Source: Flavobacterium panacagri (GTDB lineage: Bacteria > Bacteroidota > Bacteroidia > Flavobacteriales > Flavobacteriaceae). Taken from it: 64,000 bases of DNA. The position numbers and the translations under genes are program-made. The DNA lies in NCBI RefSeq assembly GCF_030378165.1, contig NZ_CP119766.1, forward strand, positions 2,666,001-2,730,000. Direction: 5' to 3'. Positions within the stretch are counted from its first letter, which is position 1, and every line of letters begins with the position of its first letter. The notes below the pieces were generated by a model. The model searched no databases and was not told the DNA's origin. It worked only from the letters and a program-made list of their open reading frames with translations. This document shows positions 34,023 through 42,601 of this stretch, piece by piece.

Positions 34023-34574
34023 ATGAAATTAATTCCTTCTCATAAAATTCCAAGTCTATTTTTCTTGACTTTCCTATTTTTTTCCTGTTCCAGCGAATTA
34101 GATTTCGACCAGATAAAAGATTTAAAATTAGAGCCGGTCGTTGTGGCAAATCTTGCCTATTTTGATATTCCTGCCAATCAGCTTATAGATGACGGTACAA
34201 TCAATATAGCTTATGATGTTAGAAATTTTACTGTTTTTAAAGATAAATTTTTTAATGAACGATTAAAGAAAGCAGAGTTCGATTTTGAAATCGAAAATAC
34301 GATTGAGCGCACCTTTTCTCTAAATATGCTTTTGATGAACGATCAAAATGAAGTACTGCAGACGATATCTTTTCCTGTCCCTTCTTATCAAGGAGGTTCC
34401 AATGTTATAAAATATCCAACAGAAGTTTTTGAAAATGAACGCCTAGCTCTTCTAAAACAAACCACTAAAATAGGATTCGTAGTTTTAATTGCTTCAGGCG
34501 ACCCCTTGAATAGCCAAAGTTTAGGAAGCCTAAAATTGAGATCAAGTGCAACAGCTTATTTAGTGATAGAATGA
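34023..34574 (+). CDS. Lipoprotein of unknown function, partner of DUF5723 protein
   Basis: A 183-residue lipoprotein (signal LFFLTFLFFSC with SSELDFDQ following). The mature part is a beta-sandwich-like sequence with IAYDVRNFTVFKDKF, FDFEIENTIERTFSL and MLLMNDQNEVLQTISFPVP, without catalytic motifs. Its stop overlaps the ATG of the next gene by 4 bp (ATGA), so it is made together with the DUF5723 outer-membrane protein. The fixed pairing suggests a surface or periplasmic complex. Confidence 0.75.
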   Translation: MKLIPSHKIPSLFFLTFLFFSCSSELDFDQIKDLKLEPVVVANLAYFDIPANQLIDDGTINIAYDVRNFTVFKDKFFNERLKKAEFDFEIENTIERTFSLNMLLMNDQNEVLQTISFPVPSYQGGSNVIKYPTEVFENERLALLKQTTKIGFVVLIASGDPLNSQSLGSLKLRSSATAYLVIE

Positions 34575-35971
34575 GAAAAGTATATCTGATTTTCTGTATC
34601 GTTTTGCAGCTCTCTTGTTTCGCTCAAAATAAAGAGTTATTGTATAATTTTACTTCAATTCCACAATCATTACTTGTAAATCCAGGAGCTGATGTTTCGT
34701 ATAAATATTATTTTGGCTTTCCTATTTTATCTGGAATTTCGGCTAATGTAGGATCAAAAGGTTTTACAGCCTATGACTTATTTGCTGATAATGGTGTAGA
34801 CTTTAATCAAAAAGTCAGAAACGTAATCAATAAATCTTCCCGAAACGATAAAGTAATGACGAATCAGCAATTGGAAATTTTTTCTGGTGGTTTTAGAGTA
34901 GGAGGAAGAGAAAGTAAATCGTATGTTTCATTTGGACTGTATCAGGAATTTGATTTTTTCATGTATGTTCCTAAAGATCCTGCTCTGCTTGCTTTGAATG
35001 GAAATCGTGATTATATTGGAAAATCTTTTAATCTGGGAGATTTAACTGCCAAAGCTGAGGTGCTTTCTGTATTTCATATCGGATATCATAAAAAAGTAAA
35101 CGATAAATTTGTTTACGGCGGACGTGCAAAAATCTATTCAAGCGGTGCCAATGCAACTTCAACTAAAAACTCTGGTTATATTTATACAGGACAGAATGCA
35201 GGAAATCCAAATATTTACGATCAAGTTATTTCTTCTAATTTAGAATTAAAGACTTCTGGAATCTCTAAGTTTACCAAAGATGAATACGAAGGAAACGTTG
35301 CAAGTGATTTAGTAAATAATACTTTTTTCGGTGGAAGTTTAGGGCTTGGAGTAGATGCCGGAATTACCTATTATATTAAAGATAATTTACAGCTTACAGC
35401 GAGTATAATTGATTTAGGTTTTATAAGACAATCTAAAGACATCGAAACTCTTACTTACAAAGGAACCTATCAATACAATGGAGTAAATCCTGATTTTATG
35501 GGCAATGATGATCCTGAAGATGTTTTTGATGAATTCGAAAAAGCTATTCCAAGAGATACATTATATAATAAATATACGACTTGGCGTCCAACTAAATTTT
35601 ATTCATCCATTCAATATTCATTTGGAGAAGCACGTCCTGATGATGAATGCAATTGCCGAGGCCAGATTAATAAATACTATAAAAATGCCGTAGGAGCACA
35701 GCTTTTTGCTATGACCACACCGCGTGAACCTATTGCAGCTTTGACGGCTTTTTATCGAAGAAATATTTTTAGAAAACTAGATGTAAAAGCAACTTATACA
35801 TTTGATACATTTTCAAACAAGAACATTGGATTAGGAGTTGCAGGAACAATTGGCGCAGTTAATATTTACGCTCTTGTAAATAATATTCTCGAATATAAAG
35901 ATTTGTCTAAAGCGAACAGCGCGGCATTTCAACTCGGAATCAATTTTGTTTTTCAAGATAAAGACGACTAG
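34571..35971 (+). CDS. DUF5723 outer-membrane protein
   Basis: A 466-residue protein with a signal peptide (ending LSCFAQ). The N-terminus ELLYNFTSIPQSLLVNPGAD is typical of DUF5723, followed by beta strands of an outer-membrane barrel (FGGSLGLGVDAGITYYIKD, IGLGVAGTIGAVNIYALVN). A central insert holds the acidic DDPEDVFDEFEKAIP and the cysteine pair DECNCRG. The PorP/SprF-like arrangement resembles type IX secretion accessory proteins, but the family is distinct and function is unknown. Confidence 0.82.
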   Translation: MRKVYLIFCIVLQLSCFAQNKELLYNFTSIPQSLLVNPGADVSYKYYFGFPILSGISANVGSKGFTAYDLFADNGVDFNQKVRNVINKSSRNDKVMTNQQLEIFSGGFRVGGRESKSYVSFGLYQEFDFFMYVPKDPALLALNGNRDYIGKSFNLGDLTAKAEVLSVFHIGYHKKVNDKFVYGGRAKIYSSGANATSTKNSGYIYTGQNAGNPNIYDQVISSNLELKTSGISKFTKDEYEGNVASDLVNNTFFGGSLGLGVDAGITYYIKDNLQLTASIIDLGFIRQSKDIETLTYKGTYQYNGVNPDFMGNDDPEDVFDEFEKAIPRDTLYNKYTTWRPTKFYSSIQYSFGEARPDDECNCRGQINKYYKNAVGAQLFAMTTPREPIAALTAFYRRNIFRKLDVKATYTFDTFSNKNIGLGVAGTIGAVNIYALVNNILEYKDLSKANSAAFQLGINFVFQDKDD

Positions 35972-35987
35972 TCTTATTTTAGTATTA

Positions 35988-36136
35988 ATTAGAAGCAATT
36001 CCAGCTGTACATTTCAAGCACTCAACCCAAAAAACTTTTTTTCAAGATTTAAAAAGAGCTTCCTTTGGTCGCTTTTTTAAATCAGAAAAAAAATGTTTTT
36101 TGGCTTTTCGTGGCTTTCCATTTCCATCTGGGCTAG
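35988..36136 (-). repeat. Structured intergenic element with conserved-looking ends, family G
   Basis: The 276-bp gap before guaB contains a long imperfect hairpin. On the plus strand CCAAAAAACTTTTTTTC pairs with GAAAAAAAATGTTTTTTGG, and inside it GATTTAAAAAGAGC (36046-36059) pairs with GCTTTTTTAAATC (36071-36083). Read on the minus strand it is bounded by TAGCCCAGATGGAAATGG and ACAGCTGGAATTGCTTC. From memory, those end words recur around variable hairpins in Flavobacterium intergenic DNA. Membership in that family is unproven here. Confidence 0.5.
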
Positions 36137-36213
36137 GTAATTCTATTTGTAAGATGATTCCTGTAAAGGTAAATTTATGAATAAGTTAGTATTCAAGTTA
36201 GCAATTTATTCAC

Positions 36214-36221
36214 TATATTTG
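36214..36221 (+). promoter_or_regulatory. -7 promoter box of guaB
   Basis: TATATTTG fits TAnnTTTG and lies 26 bp before the guaB ATG. Confidence 0.5.
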
Positions 36222-36247
36222 CACGCAATTCAACTAGAAATTGCACC

Positions 36248-37720
36248 ATGATAGCACACAACTCCAAGATTATCGGCGAAGGTTTAACTTACGACGATGT
36301 ATTATTAGTACCTAACTACTCGAATGTGCTTCCCCGCGAAGTGAGTATCAAATCAAAATTCTCAAGAAACATTACATTAAACGTTCCAATTGTATCTGCT
36401 GCTATGGATACAGTTACTGAAAGTGCAATGGCAATTGCTATGGCGCAAGAAGGCGGAATCGGTGTTTTACATAAAAATATGACGATCGAACAACAAGCAG
36501 GAAAAGTTCGAAAAGTAAAACGTGCAGAAGCTGGTATGATTATCGATCCGGTAACTTTACCAATGAATTCTACAATTGCTGATGCAAAAAATGCCATGAA
36601 AGAATTCGGAATCGGTGGTATTCCAATCGTTGACGAAAACAAAATCTTAAAAGGAATTGTAACCAATCGTGACTTACGTTTCGAAAAAAATGGAGCAAGA
36701 CCAATCGCTGAAGTTATGACAAGCCAAAACTTAGTAACGGTTTCTGAAGGAACTTCTTTAGAGCAGGCTGAAGTAGTTTTACAAGGTCATAAAATTGAAA
36801 AATTACCAGTTGTAAACGAAAAAAACGAATTAGTTGGTTTAATTACGTTTAGAGATATTACAAAATTAACTCAAAAGCCAATTGCTAACAAGGATTCTTT
36901 TGGTCGTTTAAGAGTTGCTGCTGCCATTGGAGTTACCGGAGATGCAGTTCAAAGAGCTGAAGCTTTAGTTGCTGCAGGTGTTGACGCAATTATTATTGAT
37001 ACAGCTCACGGACATACAGAAGGTGTTGTAAACACTTTAAAAGAAGTAAAATCAAAATTCCCTCAAATAGACGTAATCGTTGGAAACATTGCAACACCAG
37101 AAGCGGCTAAATATTTAGTAGAAAACGGTGCTGATGGTGTAAAAGTAGGAATCGGGCCAGGTTCTATCTGTACTACACGTATTGTTGCAGGTGTTGGTTT
37201 CCCTCAGTTTTCAGCAGTTTTAGAAGTTGCTGCAGCGATTAAAGGAACAGGAGTTCCAGTAATTGCAGATGGTGGAATTCGTTATACAGGAGATATTCCT
37301 AAAGCAATCGCTGCAGGTGCTGACTGTGTAATGTTAGGTTCATTATTAGCAGGAACAAAAGAATCTCCAGGAGAAACTATCATTTTTGAAGGTAGAAAAT
37401 TCAAATCTTACCGCGGAATGGGTTCTGTTGAAGCGATGCAAACGGGTTCAAAAGATCGTTATTTCCAAGATGTTGAAGACGACGTTAAAAAATTAGTTCC
37501 AGAAGGAATTGTTGGACGTGTTCCTTACAAAGGTGAATTGAACGAAAGTATGCTTCAGTTTATTGGAGGTCTTCGCGCCGGAATGGGATACTGTGGTTCA
37601 AAAGATATTCCTACTTTACAGGAAAGAGGACGTTTCGTGAGAATCACTTCAAGCGGAATTACTGAAAGTCACCCACATAACGTAACAATTACAAAAGAAG
37701 CTCCAAATTATTCTAGATAA
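36248..37720 (+). CDS. guaB: Inosine-5'-monophosphate dehydrogenase
   Basis: A 490-residue enzyme of guanine nucleotide synthesis. It begins [18 protein letters not shown]. Residues 95-215 hold the two CBS domains ([22 protein letters not shown] split over a turn, [19 protein letters not shown]). The barrel contains [16 protein letters not shown] with the catalytic Cys near residue 308, [16 protein letters not shown], and [11 protein letters not shown]. It oxidises IMP to XMP with NAD. It is monocistronic, with its own promoter and terminator. Confidence 0.98.
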   Translation: MIAHNSKIIGEGLTYDDVLLVPNYSNVLPREVSIKSKFSRNITLNVPIVSAAMDTVTESAMAIAMAQEGGIGVLHKNMTIEQQAGKVRKVKRAEAGMIIDPVTLPMNSTIADAKNAMKEFGIGGIPIVDENKILKGIVTNRDLRFEKNGARPIAEVMTSQNLVTVSEGTSLEQAEVVLQGHKIEKLPVVNEKNELVGLITFRDITKLTQKPIANKDSFGRLRVAAAIGVTGDAVQRAEALVAAGVDAIIIDTAHGHTEGVVNTLKEVKSKFPQIDVIVGNIATPEAAKYLVENGADGVKVGIGPGSICTTRIVAGVGFPQFSAVLEVAAAIKGTGVPVIADGGIRYTGDIPKAIAAGADCVMLGSLLAGTKESPGETIIFEGRKFKSYRGMGSVEAMQTGSKDRYFQDVEDDVKKLVPEGIVGRVPYKGELNESMLQFIGGLRAGMGYCGSKDIPTLQERGRFVRITSSGITESHPHNVTITKEAPNYSR

Positions 37721-37743
37721 TTTTTAGTTTCTCACTATAAAAC

Positions 37744-37775
37744 AAAAGGCGTAAGATTTAATTCTTACGCCTTTT
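37744..37775. terminator. Terminator between guaB and the Tet(X)-like gene
   Basis: AAAAGGCGTAAGA pairs perfectly with its complement around a 6-base loop and ends in T5. It is A/T-flanked on both sides, so it can serve both convergent genes. Confidence 0.88.
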
Positions 37776-37795
37776 TGATTTATTGCTTTATAAAC

Positions 37796-38935
37796 TTAAA
37801 ATCTACTGTTCAAAATATCTTCCGCAACAATATCAGAATGCAGTAAATCTTCCATTTTCTTTGTCATGCGTTGTGCTTCTAAAGCATAGCCAAACATTTT
37901 TTGTTCATAATCAGCGATAGCTTCGTCAATAGTTTCGAATTTTCCATTGGTTAAGTTTTGAGTTAAATGAAAAGCATCAAATAATCCCATATTTACGCCT
38001 TCTCCTGCAAATGGAGGCATTAAATGTGCTGCGTCTCCCACAAGAGTTATGTTTGAATGTTTTTTCCAAGGTTCTTCCAAAGAAAATAATCGCAATGGCA
38101 AACCAGAAAATTCAGTTGATGCAGCAAAGAATTTTTTATAATCATTTCCCCAATTTTTAAAAGTTTCATTTAAAAAAGCAATAACAGCTTGATCATCCTC
38201 AAAATTGATTCCGTGATTTGAAATCCAATCTTCATTGGCTTTAAAAGAAACTCCAAAATGTACTGAACCATCACGCATGGTATGTGTATAAAACATTTTT
38301 TGTTCGCCCATCGCCATGACGTTTCCGTTTCCGTATTTAGGTTTGAATTCTGGATAATCTTGATCTGGATTTACAATTTCTCCTTGAATAATATAAGTTC
38401 CAGAAAGTTGTGGTTCCTGATCGCTTATAAATTTTCGGGCATTTGATCTTCCTCCGTTTGCTACAATAACAAAATCAGCAGTTACTGTTTTCCCGTTTTT
38501 GAATTCCAAAATATATTGATTGTCTGTTTTTTCAAGATTTATCAATTGACAGTCCCAAACAACAGTTTCTTCTTGGAGATTCTCCAACATAATTTTTCTA
38601 AGATCGTTTCGGTCAATTTCAGGACGAGAAAAAGCATTCGTTTCGTTAGGCATTTCATCAGAAGTAATATTTCCGTCAATATCAGCCATTTTCTCACCAG
38701 TTGGTCTCGCGTATTTATAAAACTCGTCCATTAAACCCGCTTTTTGAATCGCATATTGACCAGAATCTGAGTGAATATCAAGTGTTCCACCAGAAGTTCG
38801 GGCCTGGGCATTTAGATCTCTTTCATAAACCGTAACGTCAGCGCCATTTACTTGTAAAATTCGAGCAGTTGTTAACCCGACTGGGCCACCGCCAATAATG
38901 GCAATTTTTTTATTTTCTATAATTGAAGTTTTCAT
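37796..38935 (-). CDS. Tet(X)-like FAD-dependent monooxygenase
   Basis: A 379-residue class A flavoprotein monooxygenase. The FAD site is KIAIIGGGPVGLTTARILQ near residues 10-28 with VYERD at the end of the fold. GGTLDIHSDSGQYAI, PEIDRNDLRKIMLENL and GDAAHLMPPFAGEGVN line up closely with the tetracycline-inactivating Tet(X) enzymes as I remember them, as does the overall length. A TetR-type regulator gene lies 67 bp upstream in the same direction. Whether it oxidises tetracyclines or another aromatic compound cannot be told from sequence. Confidence 0.85.
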   Translation of the reverse strand: MKTSIIENKKIAIIGGGPVGLTTARILQVNGADVTVYERDLNAQARTSGGTLDIHSDSGQYAIQKAGLMDEFYKYARPTGEKMADIDGNITSDEMPNETNAFSRPEIDRNDLRKIMLENLQEETVVWDCQLINLEKTDNQYILEFKNGKTVTADFVIVANGGRSNARKFISDQEPQLSGTYIIQGEIVNPDQDYPEFKPKYGNGNVMAMGEQKMFYTHTMRDGSVHFGVSFKANEDWISNHGINFEDDQAVIAFLNETFKNWGNDYKKFFAASTEFSGLPLRLFSLEEPWKKHSNITLVGDAAHLMPPFAGEGVNMGLFDAFHLTQNLTNGKFETIDEAIADYEQKMFGYALEAQRMTKKMEDLLHSDIVAEDILNSRF

Positions 38936-39002
38936 TGTATTTATTTTTTTTTTGTAATTGCAATTTTCATTGATTTTTGCAATTGTTATTGATATTGAAA
39001 AA

Positions 39003-39593
39003 TTAAGGAGTAAGAGCTTTTAGAACCAGATTAAAAGTTTCGTTTTTAAGTTCGTCTGTAAACACAAAAGGTTTTCCAGACATGGATTTTCCTTCTCTAT
39101 GAAGTTCCAAAAGAGAATAGAGCGAGCCATAAGCAATACTCCAAAAAACTTCAAAAGTAACTGGAATAAGTTCTTTTTTTTCGATAGCATAAAGAATGAA
39201 CTGTGACATGGTTTGTTTAAAACCACCTGTAATTTCTTCTACAATAGCATCGCCGTAAGTAGATTGTTTCAAGATTTCAAAACAAGTTGCTTCAAGGGTA
39301 AAATTAAGAGTGAAATAAATACGATTCTCCCACTGATTTTTAAGTCCGTCTTTAAAAGACATTTCTGGAGAAAAACCTTCCAGCATTTTATTAAATAGTT
39401 TTTGTCCAATTTCGATTCCTATTTTTCGAATCAAATCTTCTTTGTCCGAGTAATAAATGTAAAGAGTTGCAACAGAAATCCCGCATTCTTTTGCCAAACG
39501 GTTCATTCCAAAACCTTCTACTCCTTGGTTTACGATCATTTCAATTGCTTTTTGTTTTACAATCTCTTCTTTATTAATATCTCGTGTTCTCAT
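39003..39593 (-). CDS. TetR/AcrR-family transcriptional regulator
   Basis: A 196-residue repressor-type protein. The N-terminal helix-turn-helix reads IVNQGVEGFGMNRLAKECG then SVATLYIYYSDKEDLI, the standard TetR pattern. The C-terminal 140 residues are the helical ligand-binding and dimer domain. It is transcribed just ahead of the Tet(X)-like gene, with a 26-bp palindrome overlapping its promoter, which points to autoregulation and control of the monooxygenase. The inducer is unknown. Confidence 0.92.
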   Translation of the reverse strand: MRTRDINKEEIVKQKAIEMIVNQGVEGFGMNRLAKECGISVATLYIYYSDKEDLIRKIGIEIGQKLFNKMLEGFSPEMSFKDGLKNQWENRIYFTLNFTLEATCFEILKQSTYGDAIVEEITGGFKQTMSQFILYAIEKKELIPVTFEVFWSIAYGSLYSLLELHREGKSMSGKPFVFTDELKNETFNLVLKALTP

Positions 39594-39613
39594 AATTCTA
39601 AGTAATTAGAGTA

Positions 39614-39621
39614 CAAAGATA
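39614..39621 (-). promoter_or_regulatory. -7 promoter box of the tetR-type gene
   Basis: TATCTTTG on the minus strand fits TAnnTTTG. It is 21 bp before the start codon and directly followed upstream by the palindrome at 39627-39652. Confidence 0.5.
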
Positions 39622-39626
39622 TAAAT

Positions 39627-39652
39627 AATAAATGAACGATCGCTTATTTATT
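39627..39652. promoter_or_regulatory. Palindromic operator candidate of the TetR-type regulator
   Basis: AATAAATGAA-CGATCG-CTTATTTATT is a 26-bp palindrome with 8 of 10 arm positions matched around a perfect CGATCG centre. It covers the region between the -7 and expected -33 boxes of the tetR-type gene, where a repressor would block transcription. Confidence 0.6.
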
Positions 39653-39679
39653 TAATATTTTTGTTTTTTATAATAAAAA

Positions 39680-39708
39680 AGCCCGCAAAAACTAATGTTT
39701 TACGAGCT
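39680..39708 (-). terminator. Terminator after the L,D-transpeptidase gene
   Basis: On the minus strand AGCTCGTAAAAC pairs imperfectly with GTTTTTGCGGGCT around a 4-base loop and a T run follows. It lies 28 bp past the stop. Confidence 0.6.
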
Positions 39709-39735
39709 AAAAAAAAAATACTTCGTTTTAAAATC

Positions 39736-40620
39736 CTAAATCTCAGAACTCTGATTAGATTCTCTAAGATTTTGATTTTCTAAAATCTCTTTTAAAAATG
39801 GCTTTGTCTCAGTTTCAATATCAGATTCTGATATATTTAAAGCTTTTGGATCTGATGCCAATTGCAGCCAAGGTTTTGGCCCGTCAAAATCATAACCTCC
39901 AAAAACGATAACAGGAGTTCCTTTTACTTTTACATTTTCTTTGTCTTTCAAAATCCATTCATCAGCAAATTTATAAAGGAATTTTGCGTCTTTTTCTAAT
40001 AATCTTAAACAGGAATGAGAAGCTGGATAACCTGGCAGTTCATATTGATGAAAACCAACTCCTAGTTTATTTTCGATATTGAAATTCCATTTTAGCTCCC
40101 ATTCGTCATTAAACGTGCTGGTTGTTTTTTCGGCTTTCCAGTTTGTGAAAAACAATCCAGTTGGAGTAGGGTCTTTTTTTCTTCCCATATTGGTTGGGCC
40201 AGTACGAACTAATTCGCCATTTTCATAGGCGGCAAAAGTCTGTGTTGGATAAGAAAATAAGATGATTTTCGAAACTTCCTGCAAAGCTGCGACATGTATT
40301 GGGAATGGAAGGTAATAAACTAGATCGCCACTAAAATCTGCTGGAATTACTACTGAATCCAATTTTTTTAAATTGGCTTTATCAGTTCTGTTTATCGCAT
40401 AAACAATGTTCATTTTAGTGCTGTCAGCTTCATTCGCTTTGAGCCATTCTTTCGTTTTTTGGAACTGGTAAGAAACTGCGGCTTCGGGCTCTTTATATTC
40501 AACTACTTTTTTAGTGGTTTTATTTTCTGTTATTTCAATAGTATCTGTTTTTTTGCATGAAACCATTAAAACTAATATCAATATAAGTAGGGCGTTTGCG
40601 GTGTAATATAACTTTTTCAT
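39736..40620 (-). CDS. L,D-transpeptidase (YkuD) lipoprotein
   Basis: A 294-residue lipoprotein (lipobox LMVSCKK). The YkuD domain covers residues 105-245: KIILFSYPTQTFAAYENGELV, MGRKKDPTPTGLFF, VGFHQYELPGYPASHSCLRL with the catalytic His and Cys in the S-x-x-C-x-R setting, and VIVFGGYDFDGP. These enzymes cross-link peptidoglycan or attach proteins to it in the periplasm. The C-terminal tail is acidic and probably disordered. It precedes the tetR-type gene but is separated from it by a terminator. Confidence 0.92.
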   Translation of the reverse strand: MKKLYYTANALLILILVLMVSCKKTDTIEITENKTTKKVVEYKEPEAAVSYQFQKTKEWLKANEADSTKMNIVYAINRTDKANLKKLDSVVIPADFSGDLVYYLPFPIHVAALQEVSKIILFSYPTQTFAAYENGELVRTGPTNMGRKKDPTPTGLFFTNWKAEKTTSTFNDEWELKWNFNIENKLGVGFHQYELPGYPASHSCLRLLEKDAKFLYKFADEWILKDKENVKVKGTPVIVFGGYDFDGPKPWLQLASDPKALNISESDIETETKPFLKEILENQNLRESNQSSEI

Positions 40621-40709
40621 AGGTCGTTAATTTTATGAAAATAAAGTTATACATCTGATAGCCAAAAAGGGTTACATAATTTTTGGAATTGGTTTCGGGA
40701 TTTACATTT

Positions 40710-41648
40710 TTAGATTGATGATAAAAAAGAATTGATATCCTGACTCCATTGGAGCTTGTTTTTTATTAAGTAGTTTTCATGTCCTGTATTTTTGTAAACA
40801 CGAAGTTCTTTAAAGCCATTTAGATTTTTATAAATTTCATCTATTTCTGATCTGCTGACGCTTTTATCTTTTTCGCCATAAAGCAATAATGTGGGACAGT
40901 TAATTTTTTCGGCATATTCGGAAGGATTATGGTTAAATCCCCAAAAGCCATTTTGTATGCCGCCCCAAAAAAGTAAAATTCCTGCCATTGGAAAAGTGGG
41001 TGCATGCATTTTCTTAAATCTGGCACAAACAGTTTGATACATGGAGCCAAACGGGCATTCTGTAATTATACCTTTTGGCTTTATTTGAGTATCGTTAATG
41101 CATTTCATTATGGCCACGGCTCCCATGGAAGTTCCAAATAAATAAATGTTTTTCTCTCCTGTAGATAGTATATAGTCAAAACAAGTTTTTACTTCTTCAA
41201 CTTCTTTAAAACCAATAGTTGTTTGATTTCCTTCGGAGTTACCACTTCCCATAAAATCAACAAGCATAGTACTAAAACCTAATTTTAAAAACTCATTTGA
41301 TTTATCTAGCATTGATGATTTCTCACCACCATAACCATGAAATAGAATAACTGTTCCTCTAGAGTTTTGATTTTTAATCAGCCAGCATTCTATTTCTTTA
41401 TTGCTTTTTAGTTTTATGGTTTGATATTTCTGAGTTGGAAATTTTTTATTTAGAGGTTTTGGATTGTTTACTCCAAAGAATAAAGTTTTGACTTTTTCAA
41501 AAGAGGAGAGCTTTTCAGGGCTCTCCGTTTTTTGGGACTTAGATTCTGCAAAATGAGTAAATTTATAAGCATGGATAAATGCTATTACATTTAGACATAT
41601 AAAAAGAAATGCTATTATTTTAAAATATTTGTTGCGGAATAGCTTCAT
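40710..41648 (-). CDS. Membrane-anchored alpha/beta hydrolase
   Basis: A 312-residue protein with an N-terminal hydrophobic anchor (residues 9-27, YFKIIAFLFICLNVIAF). The hydrolase core has VILFHGYGGEKSSM, VDFMGSGNSEGNQT, the nucleophile elbow FGTSMGAVAIMKC, LLLYGEKDKSVS and NTGHENYLI with the catalytic His. The fold is that of BAAT/YqkD-like serine hydrolases tethered to the inner membrane. The substrate is unknown. It lies in a run of same-direction genes with the DUF4261 and TPR proteins. Confidence 0.87.
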   Translation of the reverse strand: MKLFRNKYFKIIAFLFICLNVIAFIHAYKFTHFAESKSQKTESPEKLSSFEKVKTLFFGVNNPKPLNKKFPTQKYQTIKLKSNKEIECWLIKNQNSRGTVILFHGYGGEKSSMLDKSNEFLKLGFSTMLVDFMGSGNSEGNQTTIGFKEVEEVKTCFDYILSTGEKNIYLFGTSMGAVAIMKCINDTQIKPKGIITECPFGSMYQTVCARFKKMHAPTFPMAGILLFWGGIQNGFWGFNHNPSEYAEKINCPTLLLYGEKDKSVSRSEIDEIYKNLNGFKELRVYKNTGHENYLIKNKLQWSQDINSFLSSI

Positions 41649-41698
41649 TTAAAAATGTCCTAATTGTATATTTTGATTTTGTTATTTCTGATTAGAAA

Positions 41699-42496
41699 TT
41701 ACATTTCTAATTTTAAAGTTTGCCCTTCGACAAGTATTCCTTGCGAAGATGTTATTTTTATTTTTTGATCCATAGTGTAACCAAGTGTTTCCCCATTTTT
41801 AAAAGTAACATCACTATCAATTACGTAAGCAATTATATTGGAGATGAAACCATATAGTTCTTGAACTGGTAATTGAGAATTTAAAACTTCCATTTCTTGT
41901 TTTTCAAATTCTTTTAATCCATAGGTATAAATACTGTTTCCTTGCTCAGAAGTTCTGATTCCAATATAAATCCATAAATGAATTGGAGATTTTTGTTGCT
42001 GTAAATCGGGAATGTATTCTAAATACTGCGATTTAGGTATTAATAATGTTTGACTGCCTTGATAAATTCCTAATGAATTTGATGTGGAAAGGATAGAGCA
42101 TAATAATTTGCTTAAAATGGTGAATCTTTCTAGCTGACTTTTTTGTCCAGACATAACAGAAACGATAGCATGTCCGTCAAGATTTTTCAAATCTTCTTCT
42201 GCTGTCTGCCAGCTATAAGTATATTTGGCAGTTCCTGTGATATCTTCCCAAGGAATGTGTGCTCCTATAAATGCGACTGCTATTACTTCACCATTTATTT
42301 TAAAAATGGCAGAATCATCATCTCCAGTGAAATCTGTCACTGATAATCCCCAAAAATCTTTTAGGTTCTGTATTACACTGTCTATGCTGTAACGCTCGTT
42401 ATTCTCGAACATTGGCATAGCAAGTAGTAGGTTGCTTTCTGTTTTTTCTGTTTTTTCCGAAGTTTCTTTTTTCTTAAAAAAGTCAAATAATCCCAT
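41699..42496 (-). CDS. DUF4261 domain protein
   Basis: A 265-residue cytoplasmic protein beginning MGLFDFFKKKE with a charged linker, then the DUF4261 domain: LLAMPMFENNERYSIDSVI, VIAVAFIGAHIPWEDI, LDGHAIVSVMSGQK, LGIYQGSQTLLIPKS and HLWIYIGIRTSEQGNSIYTYG. No catalytic motif is evident. DUF4261 proteins are of unknown function and are sometimes found near polymorphic toxin genes, but none is seen here. Confidence 0.82.
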   Translation of the reverse strand: MGLFDFFKKKETSEKTEKTESNLLLAMPMFENNERYSIDSVIQNLKDFWGLSVTDFTGDDDSAIFKINGEVIAVAFIGAHIPWEDITGTAKYTYSWQTAEEDLKNLDGHAIVSVMSGQKSQLERFTILSKLLCSILSTSNSLGIYQGSQTLLIPKSQYLEYIPDLQQQKSPIHLWIYIGIRTSEQGNSIYTYGLKEFEKQEMEVLNSQLPVQELYGFISNIIAYVIDSDVTFKNGETLGYTMDQKIKITSSQGILVEGQTLKLEM

Positions 42497-42601
42497 AAGT
42501 TAGGTTTTATGTTAGGTTTGTATTAGCTGTGTTTTTTTAAGTCTCTTTACCTAAAAGCAACATAATTATTTTAAGCTTTTTTAGAATCAAATATTGATTC
42601 T

